Assembly: GCA_012845835.1 (NCBI GenBank)
Contig: JABAKD010000030.1
Coordinates: 2,853,416 to 2,917,415, forward strand
Length of the DNA stretch: 64,000 bases
Source: Undaria pinnatifida
Lineage: Eukaryota > Sar > Phaeophyceae > Laminariales > Alariaceae
Direction of reading: 5' to 3'
Shown: piece after piece, positions 29,164 through 39,629 of the stretch
How the letters are laid out: every line of letters starts with the position of its first letter
Position numbering within the stretch: position 1 is the first letter of the stretch
Program-made: the position numbers and the translations under genes
Notes under the pieces: generated by a model
The model's database searches: none
What the model was told of the DNA's origin: nothing
What the model saw: the letters and a program-made list of their open reading frames with translations, nothing else

Positions 29164-29310
29164 GTGTTCTATACCACACCTCGGGTTGTTTGTGTTCTTC
29201 CCTCAAGGTATTCCTCAGTTCCAGATTGACTGGAGCCTGTCCTGTGACCACGGACTTGATTATGCGAGTTAATCTGAGAACAACAACAACAACAACAACA
29301 ACAAATTGTT
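29150..29310 (+). repeat. Family C copy with AAC tail
   Basis: GGTATTCCTCAG, GACTGGAGCCTGTCCTGTGA, CCACGGACTTGATTATGCGA and GTTAAT, then ACAACAACAAC. It adjoins the truncated LINE fragment. Confidence 0.7.
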
Positions 29311-29574
29311 CCTCCGTGACCGGCGTATGGCGTATGGCGTATGGCGTATTGCGTACGTTCCGTATCCACCAACTATTCTTCTTGAACGACTCTAAAAAGA
29401 AATGAAGCATGTTTTTGTTCTACCGGTGCATATTTCTTACCATCTTATTCAGGCGAGAGACCCGAGAGACCAACAACACGCAGCTGTGGACCAAAACAGC
29501 AAACAAAAATAACCACACGCCGCCAAAACGCAGCACAGCACCCTTGCAGCGAAAAAAAAGCTACTGCATATGCA

Positions 29575-29606
<32 letters not shown>

Positions 29607-30761
29607 AAAACTGCACCACACTGCCCAAAACCTTCGCGCAATTCAAAATCTTGAATTAATTGAAGTTCGTTTGGCGATGATGACCATCATCACGGCGATC
29701 AAGAAGAAGAAAATACCCGCCTGGCTCATCGTTCCTGCTATCTTCGGAACCGTGAGGTGGGCCCGCACTGCTCCTGTAGACTATGTCGTCGACGTCGTAA
29801 GTCGGAGCACCAAACGCGAACCGGTGATCGATCGCAAAGAAAGACAGACACGCCCAGGGACCCAACGGCGTGGTGGTTTAATTGTCCCTTTTTCGGTCGA
29901 ATATGTGCTGATTGTCCCGAAAAGGAGAAGAAGTCTTCGTCTGTGCAGACGAGCGAGCGCATTGCAGTAGTAGTAGGCGCGACGGCGTTGCTGTACGTGC
30001 TTCCGAGCCCGCCACCATGGGAAATCGGGGCCGTGTGGTGATTGCACGAGTGCACGCAAGCCGGCACAGTCAGTGGCAGTAGTAGTTAGTGTGGTGTAGG
30101 GACGAGAGCATACTGAAGTATATAGACTAGTGTATAGCATAGATTTTATTCACAGCGTGATCATAAACGGTACCAGTAAATTTCTGCGGAATATTGTGGG
30201 GGAGCTGTCTCGTGTACTACACTGCTGTTTGCTTCTGCAAGCAATCATCACTCCTTTACGGAAAGCACCACAACAAGCTATGAATCCATTATTAATACTA
30301 GTAGCCACAAAGGAGAGCCCCGAGACCCTATTTAAAATAGAGCTACCTCGTAAAGAACTCACACCCGCACCCACACCCTCACACCCACCCACGCACGCAG
30401 TCGCTCGCTCGCTCACTCACTCAATCACTCACGGTAACTCGCACTCATTCACTCACTCACACTCACTCACTTACGCACTCATCACGCACTCGCTCGCTCG
30501 CCCCCGCTTTGGCTGTCTGTGTGTTGCGCGAACGCTCTGGCCGGCTCGTTTTTTGTGCAGAAACACACCTGCCGTTGAGCCTTCTGTCTTTCATTTACCC
30601 ATCACCCATTCTCCTCTGAAATCATATCTATCTAGACTATAGTCTAAACTACGAGTGGCAGTCCTATACACCACCACACCAAACAAGCAAATGCGTGTGT
30701 GTTCGTGTGTGCGTGTTGGTGCAAATATATGGCAGCTGCGTCTACCATGCAGTGAGTGCAG
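29311..30761. other. Possible upstream part of the VASt gene; no exon confirmed
   Basis: CTG repeats (29573-29606) and CTCA/CTCG repeats (30390-30500). One stretch, 29663-29751, encodes AMMTIITAIKKKKIPAWLIV followed by PAIFGT and a GTGAGG donor-like site, so it could be a small exon with a hydrophobic segment, but nothing confirms it. Confidence 0.35.
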
Positions 30762-30990
30762 GCGTCACAGCAGAACAAGCGAAAACAACAACATCGACAA
30801 CAGCCGGCGGCACAACAACGATTTCTTCTGCTGCTGCTGCAGCCGCTGGCGTTGGGGGTGATGTAGGAGCAGTAGGAGGAGGAGGAGCATCTTCTTCAAA
30901 TTCTCGTGAGGTTGTCAGCACCGTCCTACCCGTCAGCCCTGATCGCTTCCTGCAAGCCTTTCTGCTCGACGACAGCTTCACCCAAGTCAT
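30762..30990 (+). CDS. VASt protein exon a (start approximate)
   Basis: Ends QV plus AT before GTAAGC at 30991. It contains a Thr/Ala/Gly-rich run and then the VASt start VVSTVLPVSPDRFLQAF. The acceptor is ambiguous: CAG ends at 30752 and at 30761, and both leave the frame open. Confidence 0.75.
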
Positions 30991-33900
30991 GTAAGCACTC
31001 TCGCCGAGTAACCATATACGAGTGAGTCTACTGCAGCAAATAAATGCTAGACTCTGAAAGGACGCGTGCTACGATAGACTGAGCACTTTTCGTGTGAAAT
31101 GTTTTCTGAATGACGGCCCAATAACCGTCGGAAAATAAATAAATAATGGGCCATTTTTTTTTGCATGATTCTCGTCGTGTACCTAGAAGCCATGGCACTA
31201 CTGCTGTAGCGGTTTTATATTTGTCCAGAATTCAGTTTTGGGGGGAGGGCTTAAGCTCCGAAATTGAGGAAAACTCAGAAAAAAAGTGGCACACCTCTTC
31301 TATCTATCGTACAAGTATAGCACGCCCGTCGAAGGAGGATGCTGTGATTGGTTTCAGCGTTCCATTCCATCATAGAAGAGCCGGCGTAGTCGTTTGTTGG
31401 GTGCTGTGTATGAGCAGCACGGGTGGGCACGGATAGATGTCGGATCTTTCGATACGTATGATGTTAAATCAATCGTGTTGCGTTTGATATTATTACAATT
31501 ATTATTCCCAGGTAGACTATATTTTTTCCCCTCCGGCACTGTACGAGGTACCTGTAGCGTAGATGCCGTTCCGATGTAACTCGAATATCCTTCCATAAAA
31601 AGCAGCAGGGTATTTAATCGTCTCTGATTTACCCCCGGGGAGGGGATTTTTTTTTTCGTGAATGCACACCTCCCGGGGGGAAAAACGGAAAGAGGGGGGG
31701 ATTTTTGTTTTTGTTTTTCAACACTACCCCGGTGGGACATCTACCCCGAGGGGGGAAACAAGAAAAACACACACACCACACACATGAAACATGGGCAAGA
31801 TCTATGAGCATAGCAGTTCAGAAAGGAGAGAGAGGAAGAGGAGGAGGAGGAGAAGGAGAGCACACGAGGATGCTTGGCCTGTTCCGACGGTGCTGGATCC
31901 TCCAAAAACAAAAAAGGAAGGGTCCGCCTGCCAGGGAATACCCAGACCCGCCGTTCACGCTGCGCAAGATGCCCGGAAGCACTGGGCGCACCTCGTTCGA
32001 GCCCAGCCAAAATCTTGACGGTTTACGCTACTCCCGGCAGAAGTGCGCGCGGATGGGGGCAAGATGGGAAGGCGTGGAACGGCAAAGGTGCTCGGTATCG
32101 ACCCGAAAACTCTTCGCGACTGGGCACCCGACCCGAAAACCTGCTACCCCCGGGGGGATCTCTCGGGTAAAATACATACCCCCCGGGGGTAAACCCAGGA
32201 AGAGGGGGAGGGATTCTTTCCTCAGCAGACCTAGCTTCCTGGGCGCGCGGATCTTGGAGGGTACCAGGTACTACAGCTGTCTGTAGTTTTTACGCTGTCT
32301 CGTTAATTAACCGAGGGCTATGTGGTGGTCCGCAGATCGGAACAATAAAGAAATTTCGTAAAGTGGCGTTTCTGGCCCGTTTTTGAGTCCGGGTTGGGGT
32401 CAGGGTTAGGGCTAAAGTTGGGGTTAGGGTTAGGGGTTGGGTTGGGTCTGCTGCACCCGTACCTCGTTCCCACCAGGAAGTGCTTCCTAGCTCGCAAACG
32501 CGAACAGAACAGCCCGCCGCCCCAAAAGATCCGCGCGATCAAAACGCTAGGTAAGCTCTCTCTCTTTTTTTTCGAAAGAAACGTTTTCCCCGGGGGGGTA
32601 AATCAGAAAAACCATATGCTTCCAGGCCGAAAAGGTGGTGGTGGTGGTGGTGGTGGGGGGGGTAAATCCGTAACCCGGGGGGAAAATCAGAGACGATGAC
32701 TTACACGGTATATACGACGAAGCAAAGTGGTGGAACAACGAAAAACGAACAATGCCTACTAGTTAATGGCAGGATGCAGCCGCAAAGGGACTCTCATGCG
32801 TGAGAATCCCGAGAGATGTTAATTTTAGGCTACAGCAAGCAGTAGTAATAGTATTGATAGTAGATGTATTTCTTGCGCAAGCAAGGGTTTGTTTGTCCTA
32901 TTGTAACATATATCGTCCGTATAAATAACAGCTAGCTGTCGAATTTCTCATTCCTCGTTTTTTTTTTCGGCTGAAGTTTCTTGTGGTGGAGCTCTTTCTT
33001 ATGAGACGGTCGGTGGTAGTACGTGGTGATAATGTAGCTCTTTCCTTTGAGAGGTTTCTTTTGGATATTTTCCTTACGCGAGAGAGCCTGTAGCGTATGG
33101 CAAAACGCAGCCCCTACGAGTACTCCTCCTCCTCCTCCTCTTCGTGTAGCCGTAGACAGGCTGAGAGACAAGACAGAGAGAGAGACAGCGTGAAGTGTAC
33201 TGACTGGTGATGATGCGTGCCCAAGGGTCGCGCGCTTAATTTCTTCGCCAAATTATCCGTGCTGTCGCGTCGTGTGTGTACGTAGTATGCTGCGTGACGC
33301 ACCACTCCAGTTTTATCGCTCCTCGTGGCGTTGCAGCCAATGAGTGCGTGTTGTTCCTGACATGAGTGTTTTGGCGTCGCACGCCTCATATTCTATACGC
33401 GAGTCCCGACGTACCACTGACAGCTACAGGGCGCAGCGCTGTCGGTGCAGCTCTCGTACAGTCCTCCTCACACTCCTTGCACAAGATCCACGGAATCACT
33501 AATAATACTACTACTGCTGCTGCCTGTTGGATGCAATATAATAAGGGGTATGAGACAGCGTGGTATCAATCAATTGGTATTGATGGAGAAACAAACGAAC
33601 ACGAACGGTACCTGGCGAAGTAATGAACCGGAACATTTTTGGTTCTCGCATCATGGTGTGGGAGAGCGGATGAATGATCGGATAGATTCGGGTGCATAGT
33701 AAACATCAGTACGTCGCACAACGCATACTTCATGTACCGGTAGTATGTACTACGCGGACAGGAACTTTTCATGTATCATACCGGGAGCATGCCCGAGAGG
33801 TACTAAGTGTGGGAGTCGGTTGCGAGGCGCCGCATCATATGTAGCATCTCCGATCGCTCGCGGTTTTAAGCACGCAACCTCCAAGACATGGTCAATGCCG

Positions 33901-36900
33901 CCTCACTTCCCCTTTCCTCCCCTCCCGTCCCTCAATTGTACGAAATATCCAGCTTCGAACAGAACAAGGACAAGGATTATCGGATGGGGGCATGGTCAAG
34001 CAGCAGCACCACCCTCACCAGTAGCAGTAGCAGCAACGAGGGTGGTGGTGGTGGTGAGGGGTGGGGGATGGGAGGAGGCGGTGGGGGAAGGTGGGGCGGG
34101 GGCGGGGGTGGTGGTATTGGTGGCAAAGTTGCTTCTCGGAGTCGAACGGTGGAGTACAGCCACCCGGTGAAAACCAAGTTTCCGGGCATGCCGAGCCACG
34201 CCAAGACATTTAAGAAGCAGGGATATGCCTTCGACGCCAAGAGGGGCGTGCTGGACATTCGGGAAGAGCTGCGATTTGAGGGCATCCCTAAGGCCGACTG
34301 CTTTAAAGGTGAAAGCGCCTCGGTAGGTGCTGGAAGTTGTGTGTAGTGGTGCGGTGTGCATGCGCTGTAGCTGTTTGTCTCGTGTCGCCTGATGAGGTGG
34401 AGTGGGGTGGAGTGGGATGGGGTGGGGTGGGGCTGGGTGGGGTTGCGTGGGGTGGGATGGGGTGGGGCGAAGCGGGTTGGGGTGGTGTGGGTGGGGTGGG
34501 ACGGTGTGGGATGGAGTCGGGTAGGGTGGGGTGGCATGGGGTGGGGCTCCCCTCAACTTGGGGATGCCGCCCCCCCCCCGCCTGCGTCGCTGATAGCAGC
34601 CTAGACGCCCTTTGTCCTCGACAATATTTGTGACGTGGATTGATTGGCGCCGTCGCGTGTTTCGCTAGCTTTACGGTAACTGCTTATTTTTTTAATGTCG
34701 TCACGGGTTGCTTTGGCTCGTTGTGTTCCTTTTTCTTTTGGCCGCATGCGCGCCCCGCAGGCTTTGATGGAGCTAGCGTCTTTTTTTTTTTGCCCCCGTC
34801 CGTTACCGTTTGGAGCCTGCCTCGTGACCATGGACTAGATTGTTAGGCGTGAGTTGTTGTGAGGACAATAGCAGCACAAAACAAATATTTGTATCAGAAG
34901 CAACTTGCGTAAAGTTCTCGTCTAATTTCCTGCTCTGTTTGTTCAAGCCCGCCCGCTCGTATTGTTGTACCACGCCACCGCGTGAATACATGCTTCGAAG
35001 CGTTACTTGTGTAGACTAGCGTATTAGAACATCACAAGAATTACGCATTTAACAACAAACAGTTACACTGCAACATCAATGGTACGCTGCGATGCATCAA
35101 TGTTAAATCAGAGTTGGAAAAGACAGTCTCATCACCGGAGGAAGAAATGTTATAAGGCTTAGCTTGGGTAAGCCATTGGTTAGCCTTTTGCAAGTGGTCA
35201 AACGGACTAATACCCCACTAACACCTTAACAATTGGCGTCGTCGGCATTTTGGGTCGTGGGTTCGAGTCCCACATCCACCATAATAAACTTTTTCAGACT
35301 TTCCCCACGTCGAACTTGTAAAATACTCTCCCCGGTATACCCAGGAAACGAAACCGCTTGGGTATTGACAGGTCCGCCCGTATGTCCGGCCGACCTGCCA
35401 TCCCGCCGTTTCAGGGGGGGGAGAGTGTTATTTAAGGCTTAGTTTGGGTAAGCTATTGGTTAACCTTTTGCAAGTGGTCAAACGGACTAATACCCCACTG
35501 ATACCTTAACAGAAAGGACACAAACCAGCACACAAAAAGGATCTGCGACAACAAAAACATAAGGCTTAGTTTGGGTAAGCTATTGGTTAACCTTTTGCAA
35601 GTGGTCAAACGGACTAATACCCCACTGATACCTTAACAGAAAGGACACAAACCAGCACACAAAAAGGATCGGCGACAACAAAAACATAAGGCTTAGTTTG
35701 GGTAAGCTATTTGTTAACCCAAACGCAAGTGGTCAAACGGACTAATACCCCACTGATACCTTCACAGAAAGGACACAAAGCAGCACACAAAAAGGATCTG
35801 CGACAACAAAAACGAGCGCGGATGTGTGCAACTGGCTGCGGATCGCCGCTGTACCAAACCGGCGTACCAGTTAGCTGTCGCCGTTCCCCTCAACTTGTTT
35901 CCCATGTGAGCGCGTCTACTGTTTACGCGAGCATGCCAGGAATTCCGCAAGAAGAGTTGAAGCCTCCCAGAACGCAAAACAAACAAAAACGAAACATCCA
36001 ACACCCACCAACGCCGAAACCCCCGCCGTTCTCGTCGTGCCGCGTATGACAAGAGATTTGTGTGAACTCCTGTCGACAGGTACAAGCAGGTACCCGTTTC
36101 CGAAGGCCATCCAACAGGGTTGGACTGCTGTACTCATTTTCGCGTCAGTTTGCAGACCATTTGCTTGGTCATTCACAGCTGACATGTTGACTTGTAGCCC
36201 TTGTAGCCGTGTGTTTAGTTGCCCTTGCCGTGGCATGCGTGTGCGTGGGCTGATGATGCGGTGTTCCGCTGGGTCTTCGGCTGCTACTAGTGTTGTCCTG
36301 TTCTGAGTCTCAAGACAGTAGTAGCCTTGCGATGTTCTCACCCCACGAATCATACCAGATAAAGTACCAAATATATTTTGATGTTTGTGGTCGTCCGCAC
36401 GTGTTTTCTCAGTTTTTCCAAAACGCCCGGCGAAGCCGCGCTCGGGCCGGAGCCTTAGCCTGGGTTGGGGTTAGGGTTGGGGTTAGGGTTGGGGTTAAGA
36501 TGGGTCGACGCCCTCTGGCGGTATGGCAAAAAAATAAGAAAACACACACACAAAAAAAACACCAAAAAACCGCCTAAGAAAACCTCTTTTATAGTGAACT
36601 AAAATTTGGTAGTTTATCTGGTACGATTTGTGGGGTGAGAACATGGCAAAGGCTACTACTTCTGCTGCTGTCAAGAGGTCATATTTGACAACTGCTGTGC
36701 AATACTGATACTGCCGTTACCGCTGTGTTCTGCATCTCAAGAGTCGTATTCAACAACCGGCTGTTACTGTTCTGTCTCAAGAGGTCCCTTCAACTATATC
36801 CGCATCTCCGCTGTTCGCTCAAACTAGTTGCGCCAGCTCTGTCTGAACAACTACTTATTCACTAACCCTAAGCTGCGCAACTATTCCTTATATATAATAG

Positions 36901-38178
36901 TTGTCCTGGACAACTGCTCTGTGACTAAGCTGCGCAACTAGTTGTCCTGGACAACTACTCTTTGAAAATTCTGCGCAACTAGTTTTCCTGGACAACTACG
37001 TTTTGAAAAAGCTGCGCAACTAGTTGTCCTGGACAACTACTCTTTTGAAAAAGCTGCGCACCTAGTTGTTCTGGACAACTACGTTTTAAAAAAGCTGCGC
37101 AACTAGTTGTCCTTGACAACTACTCGTCCTGGACAACTATACGCAATTATTAGTTGTAGATGCCAGTGGTAGTTGTACAGGGTGTAAAATATTTATGCGC
37201 ATATACAACAATAGTTAATTTCTAAATTATTCCAAAATCTGACGCAAACATATCACACTTCTCGTGCCTTTTTTTTGCTTTTCGGTGGAACGTAACTTTT
37301 TTTGTACTTGCTTATGTTTGTAATAATAGTGCAAACCGAGTGGACGGTCAGGTCGGTGCAAGGCACGAATGGTTGGAGAAAGGGTCAGCAACCGCCGGCT
37401 TCGGAGGTGACCATACGTGTGGTGGTCAGCTTCAGCAAAGACACGATGCTGCGAGGGCCGGTGAGATCAAGGCTACGGGCGCGTGGGCGGGGGGGGGGGG
37501 GGGTCACTCATGCCATGCATAGCCATGGACCCGGGTCGCCTTTAGAGCTCGAGGGAGTGGCCACCCTGTTCATTTTCAACCTTAAAATGTTCGTTTTTTT
37601 CTGTTCCCACCCCCCCAACCGCAACCTTAACACCGCCCCCCCCCCCCCCCTGCTCTCGCCTCCCATCGCCTCCCCTCCCCTCCCCTCCCCCCCCACCTGC
37701 CTATCCCTACCCCCCCCATACCCTCGTGGTCTCATCGTTTATCCGAATTTGTTGCACCCGCTTTTCTGTCTAGATCTTGCGAAATACCTTCGCCGAACAG
37801 GGCGACGTGATGTTGGACTTCATAGCCGCCGCACGCGCTCTCCTCTCGGACGATCGATCACCCAACTTTAAAGACGACGCTGTTAATAATGCCGGAGGGT
37901 TTCTGTCTGCGGGTGTGGGGGGCGTTCCTCCTTCTTCTTCCTCTCGTGGTTCTGGATCTGAGTTGAGATCTGGATCTGGATCTGAACCCGTTGCTGGATT
38001 TGGTGCTGGATCTAGATCTGGAGTGGGTCTTGGGTCCATGTCTGGATCAAGATCTAGTTCTTGCTCTGTGCCGAAGCCGGGAAGCGCCGGCAAGTCTCTC
38101 TGGCAGAAGGTGGGAGGGCTGTGGAGGAAGCGGAAGGGGCAGCCTCAAGGCGACGGTGAAGGTTGCGTTGCGGCGTAA
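30762..38178 (+). CDS. VASt-domain (StAR-related lipid/sterol transfer type) protein, 5' end not found
   Basis: Four exons join in phase: about 30762-30990, 33953-34308, 37330-37460 and 37774-38178. Together they give a VASt fold signature: STVLPVSPDRFLQAFLLDD, then KDKDYRMGAW, then SRTVEYSHPVKTKF, EELRFEGIPKADCFKVQTEW, and VVVSFSKDTMLRGPILRNTF. VASt proteins (VAD1, Lam/Ltc, GRAMD1/Aster) move sterols or other lipids at membrane contact sites; that role is inferred here. A GRAM domain usually precedes VASt and was looked for upstream without success. The 33953 exon has a Ser run and a Gly run inserted after the first strand. The last exon adds a Ser/Gly-rich tail (built on a repeated TCTGGA hexamer), then a basic KSLWQKVGGLWRKRKG segment, and ends at TAA 38176-38178. 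No membrane segment is seen after the domain. Confidence 0.8.
31061..31330 (-). mobile_element. 270 bp MITE, family D copy 1
   Basis: Ends GACGCGTGCTACGATAGA and TATAGCACGCCCGTC are inverted repeats. The interior GTGAAATGTTTTCTGAATGA is the reverse of the same segment in the copies at 51778-52037 and 52736-53004. It lies in the VASt intron 30991-33952. Confidence 0.72.
31616..32698 (+). mobile_element. ~1.1 kb element with inverted ends, decayed transposase-like HTH inside
   Basis: Left end ATCGTCTCTGATTTACCCCC and right end AAAATCAGAGACGAT are inverted repeats embedded in CCCCGGGG-rich sequence. Inside, 32080-32140 reads TAKVLGIDPKTLRDWAPDP, which has the spacing of a transposase helix-turn-helix, but the frame is interrupted upstream. 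A telomere-like family E repeat (32311-32565) lies in its right half. Confidence 0.5.
32311..32565 (+). repeat. Dispersed repeat family E copy 1 with telomere-like tract
   Basis: CCGAGGGCTATG, CCGCAGATCGGAA, TTTCTGGCCCGTTTT, four to five TTAGGG-like units, GGGTTGGGTCTGC, CACCAGGAAGTGCTTCCTAG and CTCGCAAACGCGAACAG. The inverted counterpart with about twelve perfect units is at 51225-51545. Confidence 0.78.
32699..33952. other. VASt intron sequence without further features
   Basis: Remainder of the intron between exons a and b. Short CTC/CTT-rich runs at 33123-33142; no gene or structured repeat was recognised. Confidence 0.5.
33953..34308 (+). CDS. VASt protein exon b
   Basis: The acceptor is ATCCAG (33947-33952); the first base completes ATC. 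It encodes FEQNKDKDYRMGAW, a Ser/Gly low-complexity insert, and then SRTVEYSHPVKTKFPGMP and GIPKADCFK. It ends in phase 1 before GTGAAA. Confidence 0.85.
34388..34560 (+). repeat. GGGGT/GGGAT-type G-rich microsatellite
   Basis: Degenerate GGTGG pentamers start about 80 bases after VASt exon b. Confidence 0.75.
35156..35780 (+). repeat. Tandem ~127 bp repeat array with a tRNA-like 3' end in its first unit
   Basis: Four copies of AAGGCTTAGTTTGGGTAAGC plus CAAGTGGTCAAACGGACTAA and TACCCCACTGATACCTTAAC, starting near 35156, 35434, 35560 and 35687; the last three have a ~127 bp period. After the first, diverged copy comes GTGGGTTCGAGTCCCAC and ATCCACCA (35257-35281), a perfect tRNA T-arm and acceptor-like end. 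No matching 5' acceptor strand was found, so it is not annotated as a tRNA gene. Confidence 0.65.
36345..36510 (+). repeat. Dispersed repeat family B copy 2 with telomere-like tract
   Basis: Homologous to 13180-13365 (GTACCAAAT, GCGAAGCCGCGCTCGGGC, GGGTCGACGCCCT) but with GGGTTGGGGTTAGGGTTGGG-type units inserted between the hairpin and GGGTCGACGCC. Confidence 0.72.
36898..37140 (+). repeat. 41 bp tandem array, each unit a perfect hairpin
   Basis: Six units of CTGCGCAACTAGTTGTCCTG and GACAACTACNNTTTGAAAAAG. TAGTTGTCC and GGACAACTA form a 9 bp stem with a one-base loop. Unit starts are spaced 41, 41, 42 and 41 bases. The array ends 190 bases before VASt exon c. Confidence 0.82.
37330..37460 (+). 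CDS. VASt protein exon c
   Basis: After AATAATAG the bases TG complete a Val codon. The exon encodes VQTEWTVRSVQGTNGWRKG and a VVVSFSKDTMLRGP strand-helix segment. The donor is GTGAGA at 37461. Confidence 0.85.
37774..38178 (+). CDS. VASt protein terminal exon
   Basis: Follows CTGTCTAG. It encodes ILRNTFAEQGDVMLDFIAAA, the C-terminal helix of the VASt fold, then a Ser/Gly-rich tail and a short basic segment, ending at TAA. Confidence 0.85.
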   Translation: MLRNTFAEQGDVMLDFIAAARALLSDDRSPNFKDDAVNNAGGFLSAGVGGVPPSSSSRGSGSELRSGSGSEPVAGFGAGSRSGVGLGSMSGSRSSSCSVPKPGSAGKSLWQKVGGLWRKRKGQPQGDGEGCVAA

Positions 38179-39365
38179 TGTTGGCCCGACCCGCCCATCC
38201 AGCGATTTGGCCGATGGTGACGTCTTGGTGCTTTTTCATACGTAGTAGTACATACACGCGAGTACACATCCGGATACACACGCGCATACACGCACATGCA
38301 CGCACATGCACATACACACGCACGCGCATACATGGACACACGGAGAATAAATTAACGCGGAGCGAAGCGGGTCGATGACCTCGGGTAAGGGATGGGGGGG
38401 GCGTGAAACCTAGCGGCGAGATTGAGTTCTGGCCGGAGTTGGTTTCCGTTGCACCTGTTTTTTGGACCGGTTTTTGTCCGAGACGTTCGCATCGACGCTG
38501 GTTGTAATGGATTTAGGGCGGAAGGTAGAGGAGGAGAGGGAGGAGGGGGGAGGGGAGGGGGGCTTACGCCGGGGGCGGGGGAAGATATGGGGGGGGGGGC
38601 TTATGCCGCCTCGAATGGAGGCGTGTGATGCGTCGGCACTTCTATTTTACATGGCACCGGGCTCCATGTTACACATATGATGGCACAGCTATCCAGTACG
38701 AACGTGCATATATTCCTTCTGCTTTACATATATGTATATGTATGTCAGACTGGTGGTGTCAGACTGGTGGTGGTGGTAGGAGTAAATTGTGGTATATTGT
38801 AGTATATCATAGTAGTAGCACAAGAAGAAGCACAACCAATAGCAGCAGTACTGGTATTAGTAGTAGCATTTCTTGTAATAATGGGCTTTTTGTAAATTTG
38901 TATGTTTCGCTATCAGCAGGAAGACGATAAGTAGACAAGCGCGTGGGAAGTGGGGGGGGGGGGTAGACTTGAACTAAATACTCTTCTCGTGTACTTGGTC
39001 CCTTAATAGAAGGATCGAGAAGGTACCAAAACGTACCAAGTACGAACTGAAAACCTGGTAAAAAATTGCTAGTGTGACAGCAGTCAGAGTAAATAGTGTG
39101 CATACAGTAAGTAGTCAAGGAAATGCACGTTTCGTTCCCGCAGTAGAAGGGTTTGATACGTAGGCGTTTTTTGGTCTGGCTTCGGGGGGGGGGGGGGGGG
39201 GGGAACCGAGGCGACGTCTGGTAGCTAAGCGTCACGAGACGACGTTATCATGACGAAGAATGGTTGGAGATGCTGCACGTTTCGCACCTTGAACTTGTGG
39301 GTGAAAGCTTTGTGACGAAAACGCGGCAGTTTTTGCGAAAGCCGCTCAAAAAATTACAAATACAA
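38179..39365. other. Intergenic after the VASt gene, no gene seen
   Basis: CA/CATG-type repeat at 38250-38340, G-rich purine tract at 38520-38600, and an 18-G run near 39186-39203. No protein or RNA gene was recognised. Confidence 0.55.
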
Positions 39366-39580
39366 CTACTTCCGAATTTCGATCTCCTGAGAGGCCCTGA
39401 GAGGCCTCCATTCTGCGCTTTCCACACAAACTTTAAAAGACATTTCAATTTCCTGAGAGGCCCTGAGAGGCCTCCACTCTGCGCTTTCCACGCTAAATTC
39501 AACACATTTCGATCTCCTCAGAGGCCCTGAGAGGCCTCCATTTCCCATACTAACTTTAAGACATTCTCCTCTCCGGACGG
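39366..39580 (+). repeat. ~76 bp tandem repeat (CCTGAGAGGCCTCCA)
   Basis: Three units of GATCTCCTGAGAGGCCCTGA, GAGGCCTCCATT and CTAACTTTAA. The last unit runs into GACATTCTCCTCTCCGGACG, which also precedes the tRNA-like units at 40060, 46365 and 46860. Confidence 0.75.
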
Positions 39581-39629
39581 CTATGAGTAAATAAACCTAT
39601 GTTTTTTTTGTGCGAGGATGATTTTTTTT

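Noticed and set aside
35250-35285. Functional tRNA gene
   Set aside because: Only the T-arm and 3' acceptor strand are present; no 5' acceptor, D-arm or anticodon arm pairs in the 90 bases upstream.
35916-36353. 145-codon minus-strand frame
   Set aside because: Some polar, protein-like composition, but no recognisable domain and no supporting exon structure; I could not link it to a known retroelement protein.
36898-37140. CRISPR-like palindromic repeats
   Set aside because: Units are contiguous with similar linkers, not unique spacers; it is an intronic minisatellite.
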